Assembly (NCBI GenBank): GCA_964577295.1
Contig: CAZNYN010000001.1
Location: forward strand, 1-64,000
DNA: 64,000 nucleotides
Source of the DNA: CAZNYN01 sp964577295
GTDB taxonomy: Bacteria > Synergistota > Synergistia > Synergistales > Synergistaceae
Reading direction: 5' to 3'
The notes under the pieces are model-generated. The model did not search any database. It saw only the letters and a list, made by a program, of their open reading frames with translations, and was not told where the DNA came from. Positions within the stretch are counted from its first letter, which is position 1; every line of letters starts with the position of its first letter. Positions 33,407-42,383 of the stretch are shown here, in pieces. Position numbers and translations under genes: made by a program.

Positions 33407-33679
33407 ATGCCGGCAACCAATGTCAATATTAGAATGGATGAAGAACTCAAGCGGAGTATGGAGGATATTTGCCATGAGCTCGGAATGAATATGACTACGG
33501 CAATTACTATTTTTGCCCGTAAAATGAGCCGTGAGAGACGCATTCCGTTTGATGTCTCTATTGATTCGTTTTACTGCCGTTCCAATATGGAGGCTTTGAG
33601 CAGATCAGCAGCCGAGGTTAAGACGGGGAATGTTGTTGTGAAGTCTATGGCGGAGCTTGAGGCTATGGCTAGTGAATAA
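33407..33679 (+). CDS. relB: RelB/DinJ-family antitoxin
   Basis: 90 residues. The ribbon-helix-helix N-terminus (TNVNIRMDEELKRSMEDICHELGMNMTTAITIFARKM) is characteristic of RelB/DinJ, and the C-terminal toxin-binding part (SRSAAEVKTGNVVVKSMAELEAM) follows. AAGGGGTGA lies 6-8 bases before ATG 33407. It overlaps the toxin gene by 8 bases. It binds the toxin and represses the shared promoter. Confidence 0.9.
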   Translation: MPATNVNIRMDEELKRSMEDICHELGMNMTTAITIFARKMSRERRIPFDVSIDSFYCRSNMEALSRSAAEVKTGNVVVKSMAELEAMASE

Positions 33680-33944
33680 AATAGCTTTCTCCTCTTCCGC
33701 ATGGAATGAGTATCTTGCGTGGCAGTCGGAGGATAAGAGGGTTCTTGCCAAGATTAACGCGCTTTTGAAAGATATAGGGCGGAACGGGGCTCTTGCAGGA
33801 ATCGGGAAGCCAGAGGCTTTGACCGGAAATTTGAACGGTTTTTTTAGTCGGCGCATTAATGAGACTGACAGGCTGGTTTATGAGTTTTCAGATGACGGCT
33901 GTGTTGTGGTTGTGCAATGTAAGGGGCATTATAGCGATAGGTAG
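33672..33944 (+). CDS. yoeB: YoeB/Txe-family ribosome-dependent mRNA interferase toxin
   Basis: 90 residues from GTG 33672 (GAGG 9 bases upstream), starting VNKIAFSSSAWNEYLAWQ as in YoeB. The catalytic set appears as Glu48, the Arg in SRRINETDRLVYEF, and the terminal His86-Tyr87 of CKGHYSDR. It looks intact. YoeB is usually paired with YefM, whereas here the partner is RelB/DinJ type, a known but less common mix. Confidence 0.92.
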   Translation: MNKIAFSSSAWNEYLAWQSEDKRVLAKINALLKDIGRNGALAGIGKPEALTGNLNGFFSRRINETDRLVYEFSDDGCVVVVQCKGHYSDR

Positions 33945-34003
33945 TTTTTTATATGTGGTTTTACGAGGCCGTTTCCGAAAGGAGGCGGCTTTCTGCTTTT
34001 TGA

Positions 34004-35238
34004 AGCGGACTGAATTTGTCCCTGATTGCGGAGGCTATCGCTGCGAATGAGTTTCAGGAGGCCTTTAGTTTTGAGCATAATTCGCGCACTGCGGCTCTTT
34101 GGGGGATTTCGGCGGTGCTTTGCTGGATGAGGTGAAGCGGTATCCGGAGTATTTTAAGGATGTTGGGGGTCCTGCGATGATTGCAGGCGGTCTTGTGGGC
34201 GGGCTTTCTCCCGGAGTTGGGAGGGTGCAGGAGAAGAGTCAGGAGCAGGCTCAGCCGTCCCGTGTAGCGGGGGCCGTATCTGAGGGTTTGCGGGAGTTTT
34301 TGGTTTCGGATTCGGATTCCGGTGTTCGTCCACAGGTTGGAGATGTTTTTGTTGATGCCAATGGGGTGCGGCATACTGTTACAAAGACGGGAGCGCAATA
34401 TACGAATATGACGCCAGTGGACGGCAAGAAACGTGTTGTCTTAACCGGCAATATTAGTTCTTCCGGCTTTAGGAGACTTTCTTCGGAAGAAATACAAAAC
34501 GGCGTGGGACTGCCTGATATTTCCAATGATTTCGGACCTTCTTTTACTGAACAGTCGGGGAAGCCCATAGCGGCGATAGCGAGGTTGCTAACCGAGAAGA
34601 CGGGGCAAGTTCCAAGTGCTTTAATCGCTCCTGATGGTATGCCAATTGATTTTATTTATGGTAAGGAGGGCGAGGATGGCTATGGATTGGCTCATATTTA
34701 TGAAAAACATGGTTTGGAGGTGCTTGCGCATATTCCAGACATAATAACAAATGGGTCAATGGCTGAAAGTGGTAATTCAATAACTTTCAGCAATGGGTCT
34801 GAGTATGTCGTTCTAAAAAAAGAATGGAAGGGACATGAAAAACGATGGATAGTAACCGCTTATGAAAAAGTTGGTAAGTCTCCGTCAGGTTTCGGCCAGT
34901 CTATAGGCGTGACCGAAAATTTAACTGTTGAACGCACTGATCCTCTTTACAGCCTGAACGGAGATTCTTTTGGAAATCTATCACAAAAGCACGAGGACGT
35001 CAATGAGCTGAATAGTATTCAGCGTTTTGCTCATGAGCCGGTTATGCCAAGAGGCAATGAGGTTTCTGATGTGAAGGTTGGTGACGTGAAGAGGCTTATT
35101 TCCGAGGCTCTTGATGTCCCTGTTCGTGAGGGGCAGATTCGGAAGAAGGGGCTCGGCGGGTTTATTTCGTATAATTCTTTTAATGGGAAAAAGAATGATA
35201 TTGTGAGAATGGAGTCCATGCTTGAGTGTTTAAAGTAG
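34004..35238 (+). pseudogene. Frameshifted phage-type polyvalent protein with a PBECR-like nuclease region
   Basis: Frame 34004-34103 (SLIAEAIAANEFQEAFSFEH, then NSRTAALWG) joins the long ORF from 34099 (DFGGALLDEVKRYPEYF) if one G is added to the GGGGG at 34101-34105. Downstream, EDGYGLAHIYEKHGLEV, SGNSITFSNGSEYVVLKKEW and KRWIVTAYEK resemble the phage Barnase-EndoU-ColicinE5/D-RelE-like (PBECR) nuclease modules found at the ends of large phage proteins. The last ~65 residues are the second copy of the repeat at 33121. The N-terminal bulk of the protein is missing. A remnant of a prophage or mobile element; family call tentative. Confidence 0.55.
35011..35205. repeat. 195-bp repeat, copy B
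   Basis: Direct copy of 33121-33315; here it is in frame with the long phage-type ORF, so this copy is probably the ancestral context. Confidence 0.85.
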
Positions 35239-35277
35239 GATGTAAAAAATGGCAGATGTATCGATTTATACCGCCTA

Positions 35278-35332
35278 TTGACAAAGTAACCGTTCGTTTA
35301 CTATAATTTGTGTAAACGAACGGTTACTTTGT
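35278..35332 (+). promoter_or_regulatory. TetR promoter with a perfect 21-bp inverted repeat
   Basis: TTGACA (35278-35283), 18 bases, TATAAT (35302-35307). Arms 35281-35301 and 35312-35332 are exact reverse complements (core GTAACCGTTCG / CGAACGGTTAC), and the 10-base centre holds the -10 box. Binding here would block the promoter, so the regulator at 35346 is almost certainly autorepressed. Confidence 0.85.
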
Positions 35333-35345
35333 ATGGGGTGGTTTT

Positions 35346-35948
35346 ATGGGTGAGACAAAGGAAAATATTTTGATTACTGCTTTGCACTTGTTTGCTAACG
35401 ATGGATATGAAGCTGTATCCATGAGTCGAATTTCGGGAGAACTTGGGATTACAAAGGGTGCTCTGTATAAGCATTATGCAAGCAAGCGCGACATTTTTGA
35501 CAATATAGTGGCGCGCATGGAGCGGGCGGATGCAGAACGTGCGCAGGCGTACGAAGTGCCTGAAGGAACTCTCGCGGAGATGGAAGATGCATATTGCAAG
35601 GCGACAATGAAAAATCTCATCGAGTTTAGCATTGCGCAGTTTAGGTATTGGACGGAGGATGACTTTGCCTCATCTTTCCGTAAGATGCTGACACTGGAGC
35701 AGTACCGCAATGACGAGAATAAAAAACTTTATCAGCAGTATCTTGTGTCCGGGCCTCTCGGCTATGTTGCTGATATTTTCAGTTCTTGGAATATAGAGGA
35801 TTCTGCAAAAAAAGCTGTGGAATTTTACTCTCCGATGTTTCTTTTTTACGGAATATATGACAGCGCTGAGGATAAGGCTGCTGTTTGCGCTTCATTTGCG
35901 GCACAGATGTACTCTTTTTCGACAAAGTTTTCCGATATAGGGAAATAA
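35346..35948 (+). CDS. TetR-family transcriptional regulator
   Basis: 200 residues. The N-terminal TetR helix-turn-helix ILITALHLFANDGYEAVSMSRISGELGITKGALYKHYASKRDIFD is complete; the C-terminal ligand domain is not assignable. GGGGTGG precedes ATG 35346. The methyltransferase at 36010 lies 60 bases downstream on the same strand and may share its regulation. The base composition is similar to the phage-like patch on its left, so it could have arrived with it. Confidence 0.9.
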   Translation: MGETKENILITALHLFANDGYEAVSMSRISGELGITKGALYKHYASKRDIFDNIVARMERADAERAQAYEVPEGTLAEMEDAYCKATMKNLIEFSIAQFRYWTEDDFASSFRKMLTLEQYRNDENKKLYQQYLVSGPLGYVADIFSSWNIEDSAKKAVEFYSPMFLFYGIYDSAEDKAAVCASFAAQMYSFSTKFSDIGK

Positions 35949-36009
35949 ATTGGGTTTTGCAAAGAGAGACAATTAAAAAATTTAATGCAGAAAACAGGAG
36001 GATTTATAA

Positions 36010-36729
36010 ATGGAATATGTTCGCAGTAAAAAGTATGAGACACCTGAATTAATGGCAAAAATTATGGGGCCGAATCCAATTAAGCTGGAGGAGGAGCTTT
36101 TGTCGGATAATAAAATTCCGGCAGGTTCTGTGGTTTGCGATCTCGGAAGCGGGCAGGGGCTTACTTCTGTGTTTATGGCAAAGGAGTACGGTTTTACGGT
36201 ATATGCTGCTGATCTTTGGAGCGACCCTGCAGAGAATAGTGTGTTCTTTGAGAAAATGGGTATCAACTCGGGGGAGGTAATCCCTGTTAAGGCAGAAGCT
36301 GAGAATTTGCCTTTTGAGAAGTCTTTCTTTGATGCCGTGGTCAGTATCGATTCTTACAATTATTTCGGACGCGACCCTAAGTATCTTGATGAGAAACTGC
36401 TGCCATTTGTGAAAAACGGCGGGCTGATTTATGTTGCGATTCCTGGAATGAAAAAAGATTGTCATGAAAATCTGCCGAAGGAGTTACTGCTTTCCTGGAC
36501 TCCCGAACAGCTTGAATATATGCACGATGCCGATTATTGGAGGAGGATGGTCAGCCTCTCTGTCGGCGCTGAGGTTATTTCCGTCAATGAGATGGAAAGC
36601 AATGATGAGGTCTGGGCGGACTGGCTAAAGCAGGAGAATGAATATGCGGTAGGAGACAGAAAGGCAATGGAGGCCGGCGGCGGCAAATATCTTAATTTCA
36701 TTTCTATAATTCTTCGCAAAAGGGGATAG
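36010..36729 (+). CDS. Class I SAM-dependent methyltransferase
   Basis: 239 residues. Motif I VVCDLGSGQGLTSVFMAKEYG, acidic motif AADLWSD, motif EAENLPFEKSFFDAVVSIDSYNYF and YLDEKLLPFVKNGGLIYVAIPG fit the Methyltransf_11/25 small-molecule group. The N-terminus (YVRSKKYETPELMAKIMGPNPIKLEEELL) recurs in family members that methylate small metabolites. AGGAGGATTTATAA precedes the start. Located behind the TetR gene; substrate unknown. Confidence 0.85.
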   Translation: MEYVRSKKYETPELMAKIMGPNPIKLEEELLSDNKIPAGSVVCDLGSGQGLTSVFMAKEYGFTVYAADLWSDPAENSVFFEKMGINSGEVIPVKAEAENLPFEKSFFDAVVSIDSYNYFGRDPKYLDEKLLPFVKNGGLIYVAIPGMKKDCHENLPKELLLSWTPEQLEYMHDADYWRRMVSLSVGAEVISVNEMESNDEVWADWLKQENEYAVGDRKAMEAGGGKYLNFISIILRKRG

Positions 36730-36813
36730 CCGCTCTGCATCCGGGCTTATAGGCGGAAAGCTTGCTGCAAAATGGGCTGTACGAATATGGGCGGCAATTT
36801 TGTATTAAGGACA

Positions 36814-36852
36814 AATCAATCGGCGGCAAGTTGTTTCTGCCGCCGATTGATT
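36814..36852. terminator. Bidirectional terminator
   Basis: A perfect 15-bp stem AATCAATCGGCGGCA (36814-36828) / TGCCGCCGATTGATT (36838-36852) between convergent genes; flanking T runs are modest. Confidence 0.7.
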
Positions 36853-36857
36853 AATAT

Positions 36858-38300
36858 TTATGCGACTTCTTTTGCTGTTTTAATAATTTCGCTCAGAAGC
36901 CAGTCTATCTTTTCTTTTGTGATGTTAGGATTAAGAATTGTACATTTGAGCCATGTTTTGCCTATCGCAGTCGTCTGTCCTATTATGGTTCCGTGTTTTT
37001 CCAGAAGCCTTAAGCGTATATTGCGGTTGAGGTCATTGCTGCCGTTTACGCGGAACACTATAGACGAGATTTCGGAGCGGACTAGGGTTTCAAAGCCGTC
37101 CATGCCATCTAGTTTTTCATATAGATATTCCGAATTTTTCACGACTTCGTCTATTAGCTTTGCCCAGCCATCTTTGCCTCTGCTCTGGAATGACATCCAA
37201 ACTTTCAAAGCGTCAAAGCGGCGCGTTGTCTGCAATGATTTGCCTACAAGGTTCGTAAAGCCCTCTTCCTCGTCCTCTTCACGGTTCAGATAATTTGAGT
37301 GAAATGCAATGTATTTAAAGTCGTCTCCGTTTTTCAGGAGCATGGTGCTGCAGCTTATCGGGAGCATGAACATCTTGTGAAAGTCGACAGTGAGAGAGTC
37401 TGCAAGGGATATTCCCGATATGCGGTTTTTATAATTTTCCGATAGTATCAGAGCTGATCCGTATGCCGCGTCACAGTGCAGGCGCATTCCATACTTTTGG
37501 CATATAGCGTGGATTTCCTCTATCGGGTCTATCGTGCCGAAGTCGGTTGTACCGCATGTCGCTATTGCGCAGAAGGGGATGTTGCCGCATGCTATGTCAT
37601 CTTCGACAAATTTTTCAAGAGCTTGGGTATCCATTCTGAAATTTTCATCGACAGGGACAAGAACTACGCTGTTGTATCCAAGCCCCATCAAGTGCATGCT
37701 CTTTCTGACAGAAAAGTGAGATATCTGAGAGGTGTATACACGAAGTTTTCGGAATTCATCGGGAAGTCCGTTCATGCGTATGTTCCAGCCGAATTTATCA
37801 CAGAAGAGATCACGTGAAATAAGCAGAGCTTCAAAATTGGAATCAGTGCCGCCCGAGGTGAATACACCGTCGGAGTTCTCGTCAAAGCCATAAAGAGTGC
37901 AGAGGCTGCGTATGACTTCGCATTCTGTCTGTGTGGCTGACGGAGACTGGTCCCATGTGTCCATTGATTGGTTAAAGGCAGATATTACCGCATCGGCAGC
38001 CAGCGTCTCCAAGAGCGCCGGACTGTGAAGGTGCGGCGTATACAGTGCTGAGGATGGATGGACAAGGTACGGAATAATTTTTTCTTTCATTTTTGCAAGT
38101 GCGGCATCAAATCCAAGCCCCGTGTTGGGGAGGATTGTATCTTCCGCCATAAATTCCGCTAATTTCTGCGGTTCCATACCGACATAGGCGCGTCCGTCGC
38201 GATATGCGTCAACAATGGCTCCTAATGCCAGCTCCATCTCTCTGAGGTACTCTTTTTTGTCCTCTTCTCTCTCTGTTAGGAACAGCCGTTCTTTGTTCAT
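36858..38300 (-). CDS. Group II PLP-dependent decarboxylase
   Basis: 480 residues. NQSMDTWDQSPSATQTECEVI, FTSGGTDSNFEALL, ATCGTTDFGTIDPI, HCDAAYGSA and the PLP lysine in LTVDFHKMFMLPISC identify the group II amino-acid decarboxylases (aromatic amino acid, glutamate, 2,4-diaminobutyrate). The DFHKM motif and lack of an N-terminal Gad-specific segment make it closest in style to diaminobutyrate/aromatic types, but the substrate cannot be set. It diverges from the HhH gene at 38492, with a 20-bp palindrome between them. Confidence 0.88.
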   Translation of the reverse strand: MNKERLFLTEREEDKKEYLREMELALGAIVDAYRDGRAYVGMEPQKLAEFMAEDTILPNTGLGFDAALAKMKEKIIPYLVHPSSALYTPHLHSPALLETLAADAVISAFNQSMDTWDQSPSATQTECEVIRSLCTLYGFDENSDGVFTSGGTDSNFEALLISRDLFCDKFGWNIRMNGLPDEFRKLRVYTSQISHFSVRKSMHLMGLGYNSVVLVPVDENFRMDTQALEKFVEDDIACGNIPFCAIATCGTTDFGTIDPIEEIHAICQKYGMRLHCDAAYGSALILSENYKNRISGISLADSLTVDFHKMFMLPISCSTMLLKNGDDFKYIAFHSNYLNREEDEEEGFTNLVGKSLQTTRRFDALKVWMSFQSRGKDGWAKLIDEVVKNSEYLYEKLDGMDGFETLVRSEISSIVFRVNGSNDLNRNIRLRLLEKHGTIIGQTTAIGKTWLKCTILNPNITKEKIDWLLSEIIKTAKEVA

Positions 38301-38393
38301 TGATTAGTTTATCCGCCCTCCACAAATAATGATTAATGAAGTTTATCACGAAAAAGCATTTTTATATCATCAGTCTTACGTAAAAAAAAAGAT

Positions 38394-38413
38394 TTTTTTG
38401 ATCGATCAAAAAA
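38394..38413. promoter_or_regulatory. 20-bp perfect palindrome between divergent genes
   Basis: TTTTTTGATCGATCAAAAAA lies about 95 bases upstream of the decarboxylase start and just before the -35 of the HhH gene. It could be an operator; no regulator gene is adjacent. Confidence 0.4.
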
Positions 38414-38429
38414 GCAATTTTGTCAGGTG

Positions 38430-38458
38430 TTGATAAGAGTCGGGTGCTGTCTTATAAT
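38430..38458 (+). promoter_or_regulatory. Promoter of the HhH gene
   Basis: TTGATA (38430-38435), 17 bases, TATAAT (38453-38458). Confidence 0.65.
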
Positions 38459-38491
38459 CGGCGCAGCAGCGGCAGATATAGGAGGATTTTT

Positions 38492-38743
38492 ATGAAATCG
38501 GACCTTACGCAAATTCCCGGAATTGGTGTAAATTTGGCAGAGCATTTAACAAAAGTCGGCTATCCGACAATAGCATCTCTTATAGGCAGTAATCCTGAAG
38601 ATATCTACGCAACGGACTGTGCGGTTCACGGATGTGCCGTTGATAGGTGTGTCTTGTACTGTTATCGTCTCGCAGTCTATTATGCCGAACACGGAGGAGA
38701 ACTGCCACCCGACAAGAAACATTGGTGGAACTGGAAAGACTGA
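38492..38743 (+). CDS. Small helix-hairpin-helix protein (Cdd1/pathogenicity-locus family)
   Basis: 83 residues from ATG 38492 (AGGAGGATTTTT upstream). A helix-hairpin-helix LTQIPGIGVNLAEHLTKVGYPTIASLIGSNPEDIY is followed by the family motif VDRCVLYCYRLAVYYAEH, ending in KKHWWNWKD. This matches the Cdd1-type HhH proteins, whose function is not established; DNA binding is plausible. Confidence 0.8.
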   Translation: MKSDLTQIPGIGVNLAEHLTKVGYPTIASLIGSNPEDIYATDCAVHGCAVDRCVLYCYRLAVYYAEHGGELPPDKKHWWNWKD

Positions 38744-38767
38744 CTATCTTCAGAGCCGCTTTTTCCG

Positions 38768-39661
38768 CTAACGAATATTTCCTAAACTTTTCATTATTAT
38801 GTTTGATCCGTCAGAGAGCAGCTCCACATCGCCTTTGTCTGTCATGAATATATTTTTTGTCCCTAATAATTCAATAAACAGTGACACTTTTGCACGCAGG
38901 TTGTCTCTTACAGAATCTGTAATGACGGCATATTGCGGCGTCGTCCTGCGAAGCAGTGCGGAGAAGTTACTCTTTGATGTTCGTATCATTCCGTGGTGTG
39001 GAACTTTAAGTACATCATAGTGTCCCACTGTGTTATCAAGAAATTTGTCGATGCGCAGAGGTGTAGCGTCTCCTGTAAAGAGTATGGAACTGCTGCCGTA
39101 AAAGAGTGATGTCATTAGGGAATAATCATTGGGAACCATGCCTTGGACTGCTCCTGGGGCATGTACTGTGACATCGCAGGATGCAAAGGCGAAAGACATA
39201 TCTTCCGTCAGAACTATCGGTTCTATGGATTTTTCCCTCATAGCAGCCGCGTAATCTTTGTAATAAATACTCTCTTTCCTATGTTTTGGCTGGCAGACGC
39301 GCGTCACAGGAAAGTTTCTGATAATCTGAGCTGCGCCGCCTACATGATCCATATCCATATGTGTTATTTGCAGGACATCGACAGAATATACACCTTCCTG
39401 CCTGAGTCTGGACATTATGTAGGGGGCATCCTGAGAAGTGGCAGTATCTATCAGCATTGTGGAACCACCTTGGCGGATAAGGATAGAGTCGGCTTTTCCG
39501 ACAGCAAAAAAGGTCACGACAAGGGGGGCTTCGCTTGCAAATGCAGAGGCGGCAGAAAAAAGAATCAAAGAGCAGGCAAAAAACAATCGGCGTAAGCTAA
39601 AAAAATAAATCAAATTCAAATCATCCCTTACAGCAAGAATAAAGACAAAACATACATTCAA
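38768..39661 (-). CDS. Exported ComEC-type metallo-beta-lactamase-fold protein
   Basis: 297 residues by the ATG at 39661 (GGAG 6 bases upstream); TTG starts nearer the signal sequence are also possible. A signal peptide (RRLFFACSLILFSAASAFA) precedes the MBL domain: FFAVGKADSILIRQGGSTMLIDTA, THMDMDHVGGA, LFTGDATPLRIDKFL and VPHHGMIRTS, as in the soluble domain of ComEC/Rec2. No transmembrane competence domain is present. Likely a periplasmic or lipid-anchored metal-dependent hydrolase, possibly a nuclease. Confidence 0.82.
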   Translation of the reverse strand: MNVCFVFILAVRDDLNLIYFFSLRRLFFACSLILFSAASAFASEAPLVVTFFAVGKADSILIRQGGSTMLIDTATSQDAPYIMSRLRQEGVYSVDVLQITHMDMDHVGGAAQIIRNFPVTRVCQPKHRKESIYYKDYAAAMREKSIEPIVLTEDMSFAFASCDVTVHAPGAVQGMVPNDYSLMTSLFYGSSSILFTGDATPLRIDKFLDNTVGHYDVLKVPHHGMIRTSKSNFSALLRRTTPQYAVITDSVRDNLRAKVSLFIELLGTKNIFMTDKGDVELLSDGSNIIMKSLGNIR

Positions 39662-39842
39662 TACTCCGAAATATAACAGATGTCAACAAAAATACGTGGA
39701 TTTAACGTCACACAGCAAATATAATTTTAGTCAGTTAATTGTGCTTTTGTAAAATGAAACATGGCAGATAAAATAATGTTTTATGGTTAAATCGAAGATG
39801 ATGCCTTATACTTAAAGTATGATTTTTACCGGAGGGATTACT

Positions 39843-41114
39843 ATGGAGTCTTTTGTTTTAAAGGGAGATATCTGTTACAGCGGTGTGAAGGATAAGATAC
39901 ACACTTCGGAAAATTCATATCTTGTCTGTGAGAATGGACTTTGCTCAGGAGTATTTGAAGCTTTGCCCGAAACTTACTCTCATCTTCCTCTGCATGATTT
40001 CAGCGGAAAGGTGATTATTCCCGGGCTATGCGATATGCATCTTCATGCGCCTCAGTACACATTTCGCGGTCTGGGCATGGATATGGGGCTGCTTGAGTGG
40101 CTGAAGAGCAACGCCTTTCCCGAGGAAGCCAGGTATGAGTCGTTGGAATATGCGAAGGCTGCCTATTATATCTTTGTAAATGATTTAAAACACGGTGCGA
40201 CAACGAGAGCCGCCATATTTGCGACAATTCACGGCGATGCCTCGGAGCTGCTTATGGATATGACGGAGGAGTCCGGAATTATTGCCTATATAGGCAAGGT
40301 GAATATGGACAGAAACGCGCCTTCATACCTCTGCGAGAGCAGTGCGGAGAGTTCTGCCCGCGCTACGGTCAAGTGGGTTCGGAATACTCTTTCCAAATAT
40401 AAAAATGTGAAGCCTATCTTGACGCCGCGCTTTATACCCTCGTGCAGCGACGAGCTTATGGAGATGCTTATGGATATACAGAGGGAATATAGTCTGCCTG
40501 TGCAGTCTCATATTTCGGAGAATGAGGGGGAGGTCGCATGGGTTTCGGAGCTGTGTCCCTCCTGTGATTTCTACGCAGAGGCTTATGACAGGTTTGGGCT
40601 TTTCGGCGGTGATGTGCCAACAATAATGGCGCACTGCGTGCTTTCGGGAGACGCCGAAATAGCTCTGATGAAAGAGCGCGGTGTCTATGCGGCTCACTGT
40701 CCCCAGTCAAATACGAACTTGGCATCGGGAATAGCTCCTGTGCGCAGATATATCGATGAGGGGCTGAATGTCTGCTTGGGAAGCGACATTGCCGGTGGTT
40801 CGTCAATGTCCATATTCCGTGCCATGGTCGATGCCGTGCAGGCTTCAAAGCTCCGTTTTAGGATGTTTGACAACACACTTAAGCCACTTACAATGCCGGA
40901 AGCCTTTTATCTTGCCACTGTGGGCGGAGGCTCATTCTTCGGAAAAGTAGGGAAGTTTGAAAAGGGTTTTGAATTTGACGCAGTAATAATAGATGAAAAG
41001 AGGATACCCTCTCCGCGCCGCTTCACCCTGCATGAACGGCTGGAGCGTATAATTTATCTTTCCTGCGAAAGCGACATCATTTCAAAGTATGTGAAAGGAA
41101 AGAAGCTTTTCTGA
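39843..41114 (+). CDS. guaD: Guanine deaminase / amidohydrolase
   Basis: 423 residues from ATG 39843 (GGAGGGATTACT upstream). Metal ligands: CDMHLHAPQ near residue 66, SHISENEGEV (HxxE of guanine deaminase), AHC and GSDIAGG. QYTFRGLGMD matches the guanine-binding region of GuaD. It converts guanine to xanthine and ammonia. No purine riboswitch is visible in the 180-base leader 39662-39842, which holds nothing else I can name. Confidence 0.88.
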   Translation: MESFVLKGDICYSGVKDKIHTSENSYLVCENGLCSGVFEALPETYSHLPLHDFSGKVIIPGLCDMHLHAPQYTFRGLGMDMGLLEWLKSNAFPEEARYESLEYAKAAYYIFVNDLKHGATTRAAIFATIHGDASELLMDMTEESGIIAYIGKVNMDRNAPSYLCESSAESSARATVKWVRNTLSKYKNVKPILTPRFIPSCSDELMEMLMDIQREYSLPVQSHISENEGEVAWVSELCPSCDFYAEAYDRFGLFGGDVPTIMAHCVLSGDAEIALMKERGVYAAHCPQSNTNLASGIAPVRRYIDEGLNVCLGSDIAGGSSMSIFRAMVDAVQASKLRFRMFDNTLKPLTMPEAFYLATVGGGSFFGKVGKFEKGFEFDAVIIDEKRIPSPRRFTLHERLERIIYLSCESDIISKYVKGKKLF

Positions 41115-41122
41115 CAGGCAAA

Positions 41123-41153
41123 AGAATGGGTGCGCAAAGAGCGCACCCATTCT
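41123..41153. terminator. Bidirectional terminator between guaD and kbl
   Basis: A perfect stem AGAATGGGTGCGC (41123-41135) / GCGCACCCATTCT (41141-41153), loop AAAGA, followed by TTTTTG. Confidence 0.85.
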
Positions 41154-41174
41154 TTTTGTCGTTTTATGATTTTG

Positions 41175-42356
41175 CTAAAGTCCCATATCCTTCTTAACTT
41201 CAGCGAACGCCTTTACCGCGTTGTCGAGGTCTTCTATTGTGTGGCGCGCCGAGACCTGTGTGCGGATGCGGGCTTTTCCCTTGGGCACTACGGGGAAGAA
41301 GAAGCCTGTAACGTAGACGCCCTTTTCAAGCAGGCGCGCGGCAAATTCGGACGCTACCTTAGCATCGTAGAGCATTATGGGGACTATCGGGTGCTCTCCC
41401 GGCAGAAGGTCAAAGCCCAATGCCTCCATCTTTGAACGGAAGTATTTTGTGTTGCTGTGTACTCTGTCGCGGTGTTCCGTGGACTCCTCAAGCATCTTTA
41501 TGACTTCAAGCGACGCACCTGCTATTGCGGGAGCCAGTGTGTTGGAGAACAAATAAGGTCTGCTGCGCTGGCGGAGCATATCCACTATCGCCTGTCTTGC
41601 GCTGACATATCCGCCGGAAGCTCCGCCTAAGGCTTTGCCCAGAGTTCCCGTTATTATGTCAACTCTGCCCATGACTCCGCAGAATTCATGTGTTCCGCGT
41701 CCCTTTTCTCCCATAAAGCCCACTGCGTGGCTGTCATCTACCATAACAAGAGCGTCAAATTCATCTGCCAAGTCGCATATTCCCTTCAGGTTAGCAATGT
41801 AGCCGTCCATTGAGAATACTCCGTCAGTGACTATGAGCTTGATTCCTGCGTCTTTTGCCTCTATGAGTTTTGCGCGCAGGTCGTCCATGTTGTTGTTTGA
41901 GTAACGGTACTTCTTAGCCTTGCAGAGACGCACACCGTCGATGATGCTCGCATGGTTCAGCTCGTCGCTGATTATGGCGTCGTTTTCGCCCAGAAGAGGC
42001 TCAAAAACGCCTCCGTTCGCGTCAAAGCACGAAGAGTAAAGGATTGTGTCCTCTGTGCCTAGGAATCTGCTGACTGCGGCTTCAAGATCTTTGTGTATCT
42101 GCTGTGTCCCGCAGATGAAGCGGACTGATGCCATGCCATAGCCCCACTTGTCATATGCGGCCTTTGCGGCTTGAATTATGCGCGGATTGTCTGCCAGTCC
42201 GAGATAGTTGTTGGCGCACATGTTGATGACGCCGCTCTTTGCCGTTGTGTCTATCACGTCGCGCTGGGGCGTCGTGATAATTCTTTCTGACTTGTAAAGT
42301 CCCTGTTCTTTTATTTCATCGAGAAGAGCGGAAATTTTTGCAATTGCCGATTTCAT
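41175..42356 (-). CDS. kbl: Glycine C-acetyltransferase (2-amino-3-ketobutyrate CoA ligase)
   Basis: 393 residues. [43 protein letters not shown] and the PLP lysine in [13 protein letters not shown] are the Kbl motifs. It cleaves 2-amino-3-ketobutyrate with CoA into glycine and acetyl-CoA, the second step of threonine degradation after Tdh encoded upstream. AAGGGGGACTTTAC precedes ATG 42356. A terminator-like hairpin separates it from tdh. Confidence 0.94.
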   Translation of the reverse strand: MKSAIAKISALLDEIKEQGLYKSERIITTPQRDVIDTTAKSGVINMCANNYLGLADNPRIIQAAKAAYDKWGYGMASVRFICGTQQIHKDLEAAVSRFLGTEDTILYSSCFDANGGVFEPLLGENDAIISDELNHASIIDGVRLCKAKKYRYSNNNMDDLRAKLIEAKDAGIKLIVTDGVFSMDGYIANLKGICDLADEFDALVMVDDSHAVGFMGEKGRGTHEFCGVMGRVDIITGTLGKALGGASGGYVSARQAIVDMLRQRSRPYLFSNTLAPAIAGASLEVIKMLEESTEHRDRVHSNTKYFRSKMEALGFDLLPGEHPIVPIMLYDAKVASEFAARLLEKGVYVTGFFFPVVPKGKARIRTQVSARHTIEDLDNAVKAFAEVKKDMGL

Positions 42357-42383
42357 GTAAAGTCCCCCTTAAATATAAAAAAT

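Noticed and set aside
32716..35238. Attachment-site repeat of the tRNA-Leu 3' end
   Set aside because: I found no second copy of the tRNA end within the window, so the element boundary cannot be drawn.
39662..39842. Purine riboswitch upstream of guanine deaminase
   Set aside because: No three-way-junction consensus and no terminator or sequestering hairpin was found.
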